Shown piece by piece: positions 21,205 to 29,933 of a stretch of DNA of 37,277 nt. Source of the DNA: Chloroflexota bacterium (GTDB taxonomy: Bacteria > Chloroflexota > Anaerolineae > UBA4142); the NCBI GenBank assembly GCA_016865935.1, contig VGOB01000021.1, positions 1 through 37,277 on the forward strand. The letters run 5' to 3'. Under the pieces are notes generated by a model. The model was not told the DNA's origin and ran no database searches. It saw only the letters and a program-made list of their open reading frames with translations. The position numbers and the translations under genes were made by a program. The stretch's first letter is position 1, and every line of letters starts with the position of its first letter.

Positions 21205-21401
21205 GACGGAAGACGAAAGACCGACGACGAAGGAAAGATCATCTTTCATCTTTCGTAACTGCTCAGCCCATTGTCATGCTGAGCGAAGCGAAGCATCTCG
21301 CTAATCGCGAATTGCGAGACGCAAAGCGTTCGTCGCAAAAACCGCTCCTCAGAATGACAGCCTGAGCAGTTACCATCTTTCATCTTTCGTCATTGGTCAT
21401 T
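21205..21401. repeat. Heptamer array split by a nested palindromic element
   Basis: Heptamers run in register from 21205 (gacggaa, gacgaaa, gaccgac, gacgaag, gaaagat, catcttt, catcttt). At 21257-21373 a palindromic element interrupts them, with inverted ends aactgctcag / ctgagcagtt and an inner TGTCATGCTGAGCG ... AATGACA pair. Heptamers resume at 21374. A 17-base direct repeat, catctttcatctttcgt, flanks the element (21240-21256 and 21374-21390), as a target-site duplication would. Confidence 0.82.
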
Positions 21402-21430
21402 GTGAGTGACCTAGAATTGCGAGGTATGCC

Positions 21431-22309
21431 GTGCGATCCTACCCATACCGACGAATCGAACCGCCGTCACCGCCGCCGGAGGAAAAACCTCCGGCGCGTT
21501 TTATCGCGTGGCGTCTGCGCGTCAAACGCTTGTACGATCGTTCGCGCGCCGTCCTGCTTGTTTTGCTCGGCGTGTTGATCGCGCTGACGGCGATGTTTGC
21601 ATACGACGCGACGAAACCACCGCCGCAACGCTTGACCCAGCGCGACATCAACGCCGCCGTCGCGCGCGCGCTTGCCTCCGCCACTCCGCCCCCCTCGATT
21701 GCCTCGCAAGTGTACGAAGTGATCGCGCCGTCGCTCGTTCGGATCGAAGCGAACATTCCCGGCGACGACAAAAAAGTTTCCACCGGCACCGGCACCGTGA
21801 TTGACGATCTGGGACACATTCTTTCCAGTTGGCACATCGTCGAAAAATCGACGCGCATCCAAGTGACGTTTTACGATGGCACGGAATCGGAAGCGGTGAT
21901 CGTCGCCAAAGAACCGGAGAACGATCTCGTCGTCTTGCGCCCTAAATTACTGCCTGACAATCTAATGCCCGCCACGCTCGGCAGTTCCGGCGCGCTGAGT
22001 GTCGGCGACGACGCGATTGTCGTAGGAAATCCATTCGGGATCCGCAATTCACTTTCGGCGGGCGTGATCTCCGGACTGAATCGTAATTTCAAATCGCCCA
22101 AGACCGGCGCAACCTTAAAGAATTTGATCCAATTCGACGCGGCAGTCAACCCCGGCAACTCTGGGGGTCCGTTGTTGAATCGTTATGGCGAAGTGGTCGG
22201 CATCGTCACGGCGTTGTTGAATCCCACCGACCAAGAAGTTTTTATCGGCATCGGTTTTGCGGTGACGATTGAAACTGCCGCGGCGGCAATGGGATCGCCG
22301 GAATATTAG
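21431..22309 (+). CDS. Membrane-anchored HtrA-like serine protease without PDZ
   Basis: A 292-residue trypsin-like (S1C) protease. A Pro-rich cytoplasmic N-terminus and one membrane helix (about 38-60) precede the extracytoplasmic protease domain. The triad is His135 (SSWHIV), Asp165 (ENDLVVL) and Ser244 (NPGNSGGPL), all present, so it should be active. It stops at about residue 292, with no PDZ domain, unlike DegP or typical HtrA. The start is GTG 21431 with GAGGT five bases upstream; an overlapping ATG is out of frame. It lies 74 bases before moxR, separated by a heptamer palindrome, and may belong to the MoxR cluster. Confidence 0.92.
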   Translation: MRSYPYRRIEPPSPPPEEKPPARFIAWRLRVKRLYDRSRAVLLVLLGVLIALTAMFAYDATKPPPQRLTQRDINAAVARALASATPPPSIASQVYEVIAPSLVRIEANIPGDDKKVSTGTGTVIDDLGHILSSWHIVEKSTRIQVTFYDGTESEAVIVAKEPENDLVVLRPKLLPDNLMPATLGSSGALSVGDDAIVVGNPFGIRNSLSAGVISGLNRNFKSPKTGATLKNLIQFDAAVNPGNSGGPLLNRYGEVVGIVTALLNPTDQEVFIGIGFAVTIETAAAAMGSPEY

Positions 22310-22313
22310 TCAG

Positions 22314-22369
22314 AAAGATGAAAGATGAAGGATGAACCGTATCTTCATCCTTCATCTTTCATCCTTCAT
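22314..22369 (+). repeat. Palindromic heptamer array before moxR
   Basis: Eight units in register: aaagatg, aaagatg, aaggatg, aaccgta, tcttcat, ccttcat, ctttcat, ccttcat. The left and right arms are reverse complements and would fold as a hairpin in the transcript between the protease gene and the moxR ribosome site. Confidence 0.88.
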
Positions 22370-22383
22370 CCTTTGGAGGAAAG

Positions 22384-23403
22384 ATGTCGGACGAAATAAG
22401 AATCACCAAACCGGAAGACGCGCCGCTGATGGAGCAGGTGCTGTATCAAGTCAAAAAAGTGATCGTCGGGCAAGATCATTTGCTCGAACGCGTCCTCGTC
22501 GCGATTTTGGCGCAAGGGCATTTGCTCGTCGAAGGCGTGCCAGGACTGGCGAAGACGCTGACGATCAAAACGCTCGCCGAAGCGATCCAAGGATCGTTCA
22601 AGCGCATCCAGTTTACGCCCGATCTCGTCCCCGCCGATTTGATCGGCACGCGCATTTACAATCAAAAGACCGGCGAGTTTTCCACGTCGCTCGGTCCCGT
22701 CTTTACGAATTTGTTGCTCGCGGACGAAATCAATCGCGCGCCCGCCAAAGTGCAAAGTGCGTTGCTCGAAGTGATGCAAGAGCGTCAGGTCACGATCGGC
22801 GGCGAAACGTACAAAGTGCCGGAACCGTTCCTCGTGATGGCGACGCAAAATCCGATCGAGACCGAAGGAACGTACCCGTTGCCCGAAGCGCAAGTGGATC
22901 GCTTTATGATGAAAGTGCTGGTGGATTATCCGAGCGAGCAGGAAGAATTTGTGATCGTCGAGCGCGTCGCCGGAGAATTCGCAGCGGTCAACCCGGTCGT
23001 CACGACGCAACAATTGATCGAGTTGCGCCGCGAAGTGGACAAGGTCTATGTGGATCCGTCGCTGATCGAATACGCGGTGCGGCTGGCAAACGCGACGCGC
23101 GAGCCGGAGAAATTCGGCGTCGCCGACGTTGCCAAGTTCATAATGTACGGCGCGAGTCCGCGCGCGTCGATCAATTTGATCATCACGGCGCGCGCGCTCG
23201 CATTCGTGCGCGGACGCAGTTACGTCGTGCCGCAGGATGTCGTTGATCTCGCGCTCGACGTGATGCGGCACCGGCTCGTGCTGTCGTTTGAAGCGATGTC
23301 GGAAGGCATTTCCAGCGACACGGTGCTGAAACAAATTCTCGCGCGCATTCCGCTTCCGGCGCAACCGCTCAAAACGCATCTCGACGTTAGCGTGGCGGCG
23401 TAG
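22384..23403 (+). CDS. moxR: MoxR-family AAA+ ATPase
   Basis: A 339-residue AAA+ chaperone-type ATPase. Walker A is GVPGLAKT (residues 51-58), Walker B is LLADEINR (111-118), with ATQNPIETEGTYPLPEAQVDRF as sensor 1 and arginine-finger region. MoxR proteins remodel or activate partner proteins, usually with VWA-domain partners encoded next to them; those partners are present here (DUF58 and VWA genes). TTGGAGGAAAG gives an ideal ribosome site before ATG 22384. A minus-strand frame over the same bases is a shadow. Confidence 0.96.
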   Translation: MSDEIRITKPEDAPLMEQVLYQVKKVIVGQDHLLERVLVAILAQGHLLVEGVPGLAKTLTIKTLAEAIQGSFKRIQFTPDLVPADLIGTRIYNQKTGEFSTSLGPVFTNLLLADEINRAPAKVQSALLEVMQERQVTIGGETYKVPEPFLVMATQNPIETEGTYPLPEAQVDRFMMKVLVDYPSEQEEFVIVERVAGEFAAVNPVVTTQQLIELRREVDKVYVDPSLIEYAVRLANATREPEKFGVADVAKFIMYGASPRASINLIITARALAFVRGRSYVVPQDVVDLALDVMRHRLVLSFEAMSEGISSDTVLKQILARIPLPAQPLKTHLDVSVAA

Positions 23404-23404
23404 T

Positions 23405-23536
23405 GTCATTGCGAGCCCCGCAGGGGCGAAGCCGCCGCAGGCGTCCGAGTTGCTTGGGGATTGCTTGCTTCGGCTTCGCTCAGCACTGCATCGTTCGACT
23501 GCGCTTCGCTCCGCTCACGATGCTCCTCGCAAAGAC
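23405..23536. repeat. Palindromic element between moxR and the DUF58 gene
   Basis: gtcattgcgag at the left and ctcgcaaagac at the right are inverted ends with one mismatch, beginning two bases after the moxR stop. The inner part is a series of smaller palindromes (cttcggcttcgctc, ttcgactgcgcttcgctc). Same family as 35514-35603. It separates two genes that are normally close. Confidence 0.75.
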
Positions 23537-23550
23537 AATCGGAAATAACT

Positions 23551-24468
23551 ATGGCAATCGAAACGACCGCGCCGCGCGCATCGCCGGAAAAAATTTTGCA
23601 ACGGATCGATTGGACGGTGATTCGCCGCCTCGATGGTTTTTTGCAAGGCGACTATCGCACGCTCTTCCTGGGTTTCGGACTCGATCTGGCGGACATTCGC
23701 GAATACCAATTCACCGACGACGTGCGCTACATTGATTGGAACGTCACCGCGCGAATGGTCACGCCGTACGTCCGGCAGTACATCGAAGATCGCGAAGTGA
23801 CCGCGTGGTTTCTGCTCGACATCAGCCCGTCGGTGGATTTTGGCACCGTGCACGCGCTCAAACGCAATATGCTGATTGATTTCGTCACGGTGCTGGCGCG
23901 CTTGTTGACGCGGCACGGCAATCGCGTCGGCGCGATTTTTTACAGCGGCAAAGTCGAGCGCGTGATTCCGGCAAAGGGCGGACGCCTTCAGGTTTTGCGG
24001 CTGATCAACGATCTGGCGAATCAACCGCAACTCAAACGCGCGCCGCCGACGAATTTGACGACATTGCTCGAAGCCGCGCTCCGTTCAATCAAACGCCGCT
24101 CGCTCGTCTTCATCATTTCCGATTTCATCAGCGCGCCGGGGTGGGACAAGGCGCTCGGCGTGCTCGCGCAACGCCACGAAGTTCTCGCCGTGCGCTTGTA
24201 CGATCCGCGCGAGATCGAATTGCCGGATATCGGTCCGATCATTTTCGAAGACGCGGAAACCGGCGAGCAGTTGTTTCTCGACACGCACGACAAAAAATTC
24301 CGCGAACGCTTCGTGCGCGCCGCGCAACGTCGCGAGTACGAAATCGGTGTGCATCTGCGTCGCGCCGGAGTGGAAACGCTGCCGCTTTCGACCGAAGACG
24401 ATCTCGTGAAAACGATCGTCCGCTTTGCAACCGCGCGGAAGCAGAGGACGCGGCGTCCGGTCAAATGA
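23551..24468 (+). CDS. DUF58 / VWA-like protein of the MoxR cluster
   Basis: A 305-residue protein with the DUF58 signature ADIREYQFTDDVRYIDWNVTAR (read in parts, about 47-68) leading into a VWA-like fold whose first strand is FLLDISPSVDFG (about 87-98). The DxSxS metal site of true VWA domains reads DISPSVD, so it is degenerate or altered. Proteins of this type are partners of MoxR. Start at ATG 23551; the ribosome site (GGAAA) is moderate and the 147-base spacer to moxR is filled by a palindromic element. The stop codon is shared with the first unit of the next heptamer palindrome. Confidence 0.9.
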   Translation: MAIETTAPRASPEKILQRIDWTVIRRLDGFLQGDYRTLFLGFGLDLADIREYQFTDDVRYIDWNVTARMVTPYVRQYIEDREVTAWFLLDISPSVDFGTVHALKRNMLIDFVTVLARLLTRHGNRVGAIFYSGKVERVIPAKGGRLQVLRLINDLANQPQLKRAPPTNLTTLLEAALRSIKRRSLVFIISDFISAPGWDKALGVLAQRHEVLAVRLYDPREIELPDIGPIIFEDAETGEQLFLDTHDKKFRERFVRAAQRREYEIGVHLRRAGVETLPLSTEDDLVKTIVRFATARKQRTRRPVK

Positions 24469-24536
24469 TCAGTGGACAGTGGGTAGTGATCGGTGGTCAG
24501 TTTTGTCTGTTCACCGATCACTGTCCACTGACCACT
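24467..24536 (+). repeat. Ten-unit palindromic heptamer array before the VWA gene
   Basis: Units gatcagt, ggacagt, gggtagt, gatcggt, ggtcagt, tttgtct, gttcacc, gatcact, gtccact, gaccact run in register. The right arm is the reverse complement of the left (ggtcagt / actgacc, ggacagt / actgtcc). It begins at the last two bases of the DUF58 stop codon and fills the gap to the VWA gene. Confidence 0.9.
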
Positions 24537-24549
24537 GTTTGGGGTTGAT

Positions 24550-25584
24550 ATGGAATTCCAATGGGTTCAAATGCTGTGGCTGTTGCTGTTGGTGCCCGCG
24601 CTCATCGCGGCGTACATCATCGCACAGCGACGGCGGCAAAAATACGCGTTGCGGTACGCGAGTCTTTCGCTCGTCAAGGAAGCGCTGGGACGCGGTCCCG
24701 GTTTTCGGCGGCACATTCCGCCGATCATTTTTCTGCTCGGCTTGACGGTGATGATTGTCGCGCTGGCGCGTCCGAGCGCGGTGATGCTGTTGCCGTCGCA
24801 ACAAGGGACGGTGATTCTCACGTTCGACGTTTCGGGGAGTATGCGCGCGGAGGATATGAAACCGAATCGGCTGGAAGCCGCAAAAGTTGCCGCGCGCGCG
24901 TTCGTCGAAAAGCATCCGACGAACGTACGGATCGGCGTCGTCGCGTTCAGCGATAACGCCGCCGTCGTCCAAGCGCCGACGACGGATCGCGAAGCGATTC
25001 TTGGCGCGATCAATCGTCTGCAACCGCAACGCGGCACCGCGATCGGGCGCGGGATTTTGACATCGCTCGACGCGCTTTCGGAAACGCCGCCGCAACTCGC
25101 CGCGCCGGCGCCGCCGTTCCCAGGATCGCGCTTTGAAGCGTTGAGTCTGCCTACGCCGACGCCATCGCCCACGCCGCTGCCGCGCGGTGAGTACGCGCCT
25201 GCCATCGTCATTTTGTTGAGCGACGGCGAGAGCAACGTGGGTCCGCGTCCGCAAGAGATCGTTCAACAAGCGGAGGATCGCGGCGTGCGCGTGTTCACGG
25301 TTGGCGTGGGCAGTCCGGCGGGCGTCGTCATCAACGCGGGTGGACGCAACGTGCGCGTGCGGCTGGACGAAGCGACGCTCAAGATGATTGCGGAGCGAAC
25401 GGACGGACGCTATTTCAGCGCGGGGACGGAAGAGGATTTGAAAAGCGTGTACGAAAATTTGTCCACGCGCCTCGTCTTCAAAACCGAGCGGACAGAATTG
25501 ACTGCCGCGTTTACCGGCGCGGCGATTGTGTTGTTGCTGATCGCGGGAACGCTGTCGCTGTTGTGGTTTAACCGGCTGCCGTGA
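24550..25584 (+). CDS. BatA-like VWA-domain membrane protein
   Basis: A 344-residue protein with two N-terminal helices (about 6-26 and 57-76), a VWA domain between them and a C-terminal helix (about 318-340). This matches the BatA/aerotolerance N-terminal region followed by VWA. The MIDAS metal site is intact: FDVSGSM (about 92-98), then TNVRIGVVAFSD and ILLSDGESN. VWA domains of this group are partners of MoxR. A Pro-rich stretch (about 178-212) interrupts the VWA fold. ATG 24550 follows a GGGGTTG; the spacing of the genes and one-direction order make moxR, DUF58 and VWA a single transcription unit, closed by the terminator at 25633. Confidence 0.92.
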   Translation: MEFQWVQMLWLLLLVPALIAAYIIAQRRRQKYALRYASLSLVKEALGRGPGFRRHIPPIIFLLGLTVMIVALARPSAVMLLPSQQGTVILTFDVSGSMRAEDMKPNRLEAAKVAARAFVEKHPTNVRIGVVAFSDNAAVVQAPTTDREAILGAINRLQPQRGTAIGRGILTSLDALSETPPQLAAPAPPFPGSRFEALSLPTPTPSPTPLPRGEYAPAIVILLSDGESNVGPRPQEIVQQAEDRGVRVFTVGVGSPAGVVINAGGRNVRVRLDEATLKMIAERTDGRYFSAGTEEDLKSVYENLSTRLVFKTERTELTAAFTGAAIVLLLIAGTLSLLWFNRLP

Positions 25585-25632
25585 AACAACGGACGAAATA
25601 CGCGCACGTGCGAACGAGTTGCCGCGTGAACA

Positions 25633-25668
25633 AAGCCCCGTCAGGTTTCACAAAACCTGACGGGGCTT
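25633..25668. terminator. Bidirectional terminator hairpin
   Basis: aagccccgtcaggttt and aaacctgacggggctt form a perfect 16-bp stem with a four-base loop, between the convergent VWA and HNH genes. T-rich sequence follows on the plus side (ttatttggtttt). The CAGGTTT core is shared with the terminators at 13015 and 28782. Confidence 0.9.
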
Positions 25669-25681
25669 ATTTGGTTTTCTC

Positions 25682-26113
25682 CTAGCCAACCAATGCCGGA
25701 TGTATGCCTAATGCTTTCAACGCCGCGCGAAAGTTTTTCACGGCGGGGCGATTCATCCGCAACGCGTCAATCGTCGCGCGCCCAATCGGAGTCGCGCCGA
25801 TGATCTCACACAGGTCGTCACTCCAAAGAAAGTGATCAGACCAACGTTGAACACGCGGATTGAAGATCGAGAACTCGTTTCCGGTTTGGGGATCCGTCGC
25901 AGACTGGCGACTGCCTTTGTAGCGATTGCACGCCGGACATGCCAGCGCCAAATTGTCCAGCATCGTTTTGCCGCCAGTTGCCAATGGCAGGATGTGTTCG
26001 ATCTCGAACACTTCGGGCGAGTAACGCGCCGGAGATTGGCAGTATTCGCAACGACTCGCCGCGCGCTTGATCACACGCGCGCGCAACGCCAGGGGGATGT
26101 AAGCGCCGGTCAT
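25682..26113 (-). CDS. HNH endonuclease
   Basis: A 143-residue HNH-family nuclease with a structural zinc site: Cys22-x2-Cys25 (CEYC) and Cys59-x2-Cys62 (CPAC). The catalytic signature is FEIEHILPLATGG (His40), then LDNLALAC (Asn54) and CNRYKG. Such proteins cut DNA in a metal-dependent way; whether it acts in defence, repair or mobile DNA is not shown. Its ATG overlaps the end of the preceding small gene by 4 bases (26110-26113), so they form a two-gene operon. This pairing recurs in related bacteria, from memory. Confidence 0.92.
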   Translation of the reverse strand: MTGAYIPLALRARVIKRAASRCEYCQSPARYSPEVFEIEHILPLATGGKTMLDNLALACPACNRYKGSRQSATDPQTGNEFSIFNPRVQRWSDHFLWSDDLCEIIGATPIGRATIDALRMNRPAVKNFRAALKALGIHPALVG

Positions 26114-26469
26114 TTTGCGGAGCGCGCTTGTCGCGATGGCTGATGGCGGGCAACCGCGAGGAACTGTTCCGCAACTCTTTCCAGCCGCTGATCCATTGCG
26201 CGGATGTACGTATCCAGTTCCGTCTCTTCGTTTTTCGTCAGTCCTTCTTCGCGATTCTTGTCCAGCAACTCTGCCACGCGCAAACGCTCCGGCGCAGGCA
26301 GCCGATACGATTCAGCGATTTGCGCCGCCTGCGCGTCCGCAGAAGCCAAGCGCGCCATTTGCCATTCGTCAAAACGCAGCACAAACTCATTCAATTCGGG
26401 CGGCGTCAAAGACGAGACCGCGCGAATCAATTCATCCGGTTTCCAGTTGACGGTAATTGTCGTAGACAT
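26110..26469 (-). CDS. HNH-associated hypothetical protein
   Basis: A 119-residue acidic helical protein starting with MSTTITVNWKPDELIRAVSSL. AAGGAG precedes the ATG at 26469, and the -35/-10 at 26513-26542 fits a start here. It lacks a signal peptide and known catalytic residues; helices at 25-60 and 70-100 (NREEGLTKNEETELDTYIRAM) suggest a scaffold or regulatory role. The overlap with the HNH gene makes joint translation likely. It could be an inhibitor, adaptor or antitoxin-like partner of the nuclease, but nothing here shows which. Confidence 0.8.
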   Translation of the reverse strand: MSTTITVNWKPDELIRAVSSLTPPELNEFVLRFDEWQMARLASADAQAAQIAESYRLPAPERLRVAELLDKNREEGLTKNEETELDTYIRAMDQRLERVAEQFLAVARHQPSRQARSAK

Positions 26470-26512
26470 CGCAACTCCTTGCTTCAGATAAACAGCCCTC
26501 TTGGCGAGTCCA

Positions 26513-26542
26513 AGTATAACAAAGAATCGAAGATCATGTCAA
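26513..26542 (-). promoter_or_regulatory. Promoter of the HNH operon
   Basis: Minus strand TTGACA (perfect -35), 18-base spacer, TATACT, ending 43 bases before the start of the first gene. Confidence 0.75.
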
Positions 26543-26645
26543 CTCGCTTGCGGCGCGTCCCATTTTCAAAGATTGCAGGGCGCGCCAAATTGAGAAGATG
26601 GATTCAGTCATCTGTCCGTTTAATCCGCACTTGTCCGTTGTCCCA

Positions 26646-28709
26646 TCACGGAGAAACTGTACAACGAAAACCGCCGTAGAGGAGGTAGAGGAAATAGTCT
26701 GGCCCTTGGAAGCGGAACGCGACACGCAGGGAAGGGCTGTCCCAGCCCCACGTGCCCCCGCGCGCCACCTTGGTTGTCCCGGTTGAAGGTCCCGGCGGAT
26801 TACTTGAAGGGGAAATGCTGTAGTAATCATACTGCCACCAGTCGTTCACCCATTCCCACACGTTCCCCGCCATATCCATCGCGCCGTACGGACTCGCGTC
26901 AGTTGGATAGTCACCCACGCGGCTCGTATCGCCCACACAATACGAGACCGTATTTTCATTGTAGTAATTCGCCCGCGTGCAGTCGGGCGCGGTGTTGCCC
27001 CAGGGATACGGGCGCGTGTCGCTACTCCCGCGCGCGGCTTTCTCCCATTCGGCTTCGGTCGGCAGCCGCTTGCCTGCCCACTGGCAGTACGCTTTCGACT
27101 GATTCCAGTCCACGTAGATCACGGGATAATCGGCGTAAGTTGGGTTACCGTAGTAAGATAGGCGCGTGAATGACCCGTTCCGTGCCGGCGCAGTGCATGC
27201 GCCTGCCGCAACGCACTGCGCGTATTTGGTGTTCGTCACCTCGTACTTGTCAATGTTGTACGCGCTCAAGTAAACGGTATGCAATGGCAGTTCGTCGCCA
27301 TTGCAAGACCACCCCCCGTTGTTGCTGGCGTCGCAGCCCATCTGGAAGTTGCCGGCGGGGACGGAGACCATATCGGTTGGAGGAGGAGGCATAGTTGCTT
27401 GGGCAATCAACACACCTACACTAATCGGCACGTTGTTCCATTCCGCAATCGTTCGTCCAAGCACTTCAACTTTAATGTTCACCGGCACTTCCAGACCGCC
27501 GTACAGTTTCCACCACGGCGTCATACCCAGGTTTGCCTCCAATTTCAAGTATGCGTCAATCTTGGCTTGTGGTCCGACCACGCCGTAAAGCAATAACGCC
27601 AATCTGGGTCCGGCGTAGCCCTTCAAATCCATTCCAGCGAAAAGTGTTGGCGGGTTGAATTGGAACGAGTGCGAGAACGCGCTGACCGAGCTCCAAGTTC
27701 CATTCGCATACTGCGCGCCAACGGTCAGCGCGGTTTGTTGCGTGACGCCAGCCGTAACGCCAATGTGCACACTGCAATCTACGCCCACTGCGAACGTCAA
27801 GACAGGAACGATCACAACCGGCACAGGCCCGATCATTCCGGTGATCGGCGCAAGCGTATAGCGCGCGATTTCGATCTCTTTCTTCAAGAGATCCTTGCTC
27901 ACTTTCGATTCGATTTTCAGTTCTGCTGTTTGATTCGCCCCGGTGGTGAAGTAAAAACGTTCCAGCCGCCAATCCTTGACCTGCAAATTGACATTGAGGG
28001 TTGGCTGTACCTCAATACTTCCGTTCGCCGTGATTTGGTCATTTGTCGTGCTTGGATTTCCATCGTCGTCGTACAGTACCAACTTGTCAATCGTCAGGAA
28101 AAAGGTGGCTTGAGGTCGGCGCGCTAGCGCCACGCCTCTGGCGTAATTACTGCTCCGAATATCGCCCGGCGTCAACGTGCGGCTGACACTGATCTCGCCT
28201 TGTTGAATAGATTCTTCCAGTGTCGTCGCATCGGTTTGAACGATCACCTGTCCGCCTTGTTGCGTTACGCTTGTAACCTTTCGCAAAAGACCATCGGGTG
28301 TCGCCGCCGTTGCATCGGTGACGATCACTTCACCCGGCGCCAAATTGTTCAACTGTCCGGTCGTCTGCGTAAACGTAATCACGGAACCGCCGCCGGAGAT
28401 CGAAGAAATTTGCGAAGTTGTTTCCGTAGTCAGAACTTTGGTGGTGGCAGGAATGATCGGAGGCACTGGTGGTTGCGCGTCGCGCATTACCAGCGGCAGA
28501 TAAATGGATGACGTGACGAGCGGGCTCGATGAAAGGGATGGCGCGCGCGTTCCGTGTGGAACGCGCAAGGTTGGCGTGGCGAGTAAATTTTGTTGTGGCG
28601 CGCTCACAGCAGTTTGCGGCGCAGGCAACGCCGCGCCGGCTTGCGCGGATGCCAGCAACACAAGCAACGAAACGATCGCGAGAACAAGAAAGAACGGACG
28701 GTGTTTCAT
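26646..28709 (-). CDS. Secreted protein with C-terminal FGE-sulfatase (SUMF1-like) domain
   Basis: A 687-residue exported protein: signal peptide (about 1-26), a low-complexity region with IYLPLVMR (about 70-77), a beta-rich middle (about 85-440) with no motif I recognise, and a formylglycine-generating-enzyme-like domain (about 446-687). The last shows [77 protein letters not shown] and GFRC. SUMF1 domains act as formylglycine enzymes or, often in bacteria, as sugar or collagen-like ligand-binding modules. GAGGAGGG lies before ATG 28709. The secreted fusion suggests a surface or periplasmic ligand-binding role, not FGE activity. Confidence 0.85.
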   Translation of the reverse strand: MKHRPFFLVLAIVSLLVLLASAQAGAALPAPQTAVSAPQQNLLATPTLRVPHGTRAPSLSSSPLVTSSIYLPLVMRDAQPPVPPIIPATTKVLTTETTSQISSISGGGSVITFTQTTGQLNNLAPGEVIVTDATAATPDGLLRKVTSVTQQGGQVIVQTDATTLEESIQQGEISVSRTLTPGDIRSSNYARGVALARRPQATFFLTIDKLVLYDDDGNPSTTNDQITANGSIEVQPTLNVNLQVKDWRLERFYFTTGANQTAELKIESKVSKDLLKKEIEIARYTLAPITGMIGPVPVVIVPVLTFAVGVDCSVHIGVTAGVTQQTALTVGAQYANGTWSSVSAFSHSFQFNPPTLFAGMDLKGYAGPRLALLLYGVVGPQAKIDAYLKLEANLGMTPWWKLYGGLEVPVNIKVEVLGRTIAEWNNVPISVGVLIAQATMPPPPTDMVSVPAGNFQMGCDASNNGGWSCNGDELPLHTVYLSAYNIDKYEVTNTKYAQCVAAGACTAPARNGSFTRLSYYGNPTYADYPVIYVDWNQSKAYCQWAGKRLPTEAEWEKAARGSSDTRPYPWGNTAPDCTRANYYNENTVSYCVGDTSRVGDYPTDASPYGAMDMAGNVWEWVNDWWQYDYYSISPSSNPPGPSTGTTKVARGGTWGWDSPSLRVAFRFQGPDYFLYLLYGGFRCTVSP

Positions 28710-28747
28710 TTGCGCCCTCCTCTGCGAGCGAATCCAAGTCTGGGATT

Positions 28748-28776
28748 AGTGTAGCACAAATTTGACGCTGGCGCAA
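28748..28776 (-). promoter_or_regulatory. Promoter of the SUMF1-domain gene
   Basis: Minus strand TTGCGC, 17-base spacer, TACACT, about 38 bases before the start codon. It overlaps the terminator of the upstream gene at its far end. Confidence 0.6.
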
Positions 28777-28812
28777 AAAAGACCTTCCAGGTTTCCAAAG
28801 CCTGGAAGGTTT
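28777..28812 (-). terminator. Terminator of the Vps62-like gene
   Basis: On the minus strand a hairpin built from aaaccttccagg and cctggaaggt is followed by cttttttg, a good T-tract. The stop of the Vps62-like gene lies 39 bases upstream. Its core CCAGGTTT / AAGCCTGG resembles the terminators at 13015 and 25633. Confidence 0.85.
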
Positions 28813-28850
28813 ATCGTGTTCTGCGCGGCTGTCTTGATTGTCCCGATTTT

Positions 28851-29912
28851 TTAGTACACCAAATAATCCGGCGCGCAATAGCGTTCCATCCACACGAACG
28901 GATTGTGCCACTTGAGTCCCTTGTGACTCGGACCCAGCGGACCGCCGTAAACGAGTCCGCTCAACAAGCGTGCGCCCCACCGACCTGGGAACGCCAGCCA
29001 TTTTTTGTGGCGCACTGCCGCGTCATCGCGATGAGCCGGCGCGACCGGATCCGGCAACAATTCCACGCGCGGCGCGAGCGGCGCACATTCGCGCGCGTCC
29101 GGCACGCGATCGACGCGCTGGGTGGCAAAGCCGATGTTCAGTTTCAATCCCAGCACCGGCACGATCAGATTTTTCACCGTCGTGACGTACCCGCGCGCGA
29201 CGAATTGAAAGAACGACGCGTGCGATCCCGCCGCGACGTAAACGCGCGGATGATCGCCCTCCGCTTTTTCCACCTCCGCCCAATGGCGCCGCGTGCCGGT
29301 CTCGTGCGCGTAATAACTCGCGCCGACCGGCGTGTACTCCGCGCCGTCGCGGCGCAGAAAAACGCAAATGCCTTCCCAGTCCCCCTCGTGCTGATTTGCC
29401 CAATCGTCGTAGAAATAGCAAAACCAATACTGGATCGAAACGTCATCGTCCGCCGCGCGCGGCGCGTGATAAAACGGACGACCGACTTCGTCCGATTCCA
29501 GCGGCGCGTCTTTGCCGATCGCGTTCGCGTCGCGCGATGCCGCGCGCGCTTCGCCGCGCGTCTGGACGCGCGCGTACGTCGTCAGCGGAAAGCGCGCGTG
29601 GTCGAGCAGCTCGAAATACAAGTCCCACGCGAAATCCGGGTTGGGGAGCGGCTTGCCGAGCAGGATCAACTGATCGTCGGCGGACGTACACGCGGCAAGC
29701 GCGTCGAGCGTGGCGGGTTGGCGCGGCGTGAACCAGCCCCTCCAGAGCGCGCCGCGTTCCAACAACAATTCGATCGGGCGCGGGTGATAATCGCCGATGC
29801 GTTCGGTTTGTTTGCCCGGACGCGCGCGCGCGTGATCTTCCGGAAACAGAACAAGGCGCGGCGCAAAGCGGCGCGCGAGTTGAAAACGTTCTTCCCAGGT
29901 CAAAAGCGACAT
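28851..29912 (-). CDS. Vps62-like family protein
   Basis: A 353-residue soluble protein resembling the Vps62/DUF946 family. The signature is YWFCYFYDDWANQHEGDWE (about 158-176), followed by VFLRRDGAEYTPVGASYYAHE, an AAGSHASFF motif (about 224-232) and a HKKWLAFPGRWG segment near 300. In the family, the HEGDWE and GSHASY segments are strongly conserved, but no reaction is established. No signal peptide or membrane helix is visible. GGAGGG precedes ATG 29912 and an extended -10 lies at 29934-29942. It is a single-gene unit closed by the terminator at 28777. Confidence 0.85.
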   Translation of the reverse strand: MSLLTWEERFQLARRFAPRLVLFPEDHARARPGKQTERIGDYHPRPIELLLERGALWRGWFTPRQPATLDALAACTSADDQLILLGKPLPNPDFAWDLYFELLDHARFPLTTYARVQTRGEARAASRDANAIGKDAPLESDEVGRPFYHAPRAADDDVSIQYWFCYFYDDWANQHEGDWEGICVFLRRDGAEYTPVGASYYAHETGTRRHWAEVEKAEGDHPRVYVAAGSHASFFQFVARGYVTTVKNLIVPVLGLKLNIGFATQRVDRVPDARECAPLAPRVELLPDPVAPAHRDDAAVRHKKWLAFPGRWGARLLSGLVYGGPLGPSHKGLKWHNPFVWMERYCAPDYLVY

Positions 29913-29933
29913 TGCGATTTTCCCTCCGCCGAT

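Noticed and set aside
26646..28709. Diversity-generating retroelement target
   Set aside because: FGE-type domains can be DGR targets, but no reverse transcriptase, template repeat or accessory gene is present in the window.
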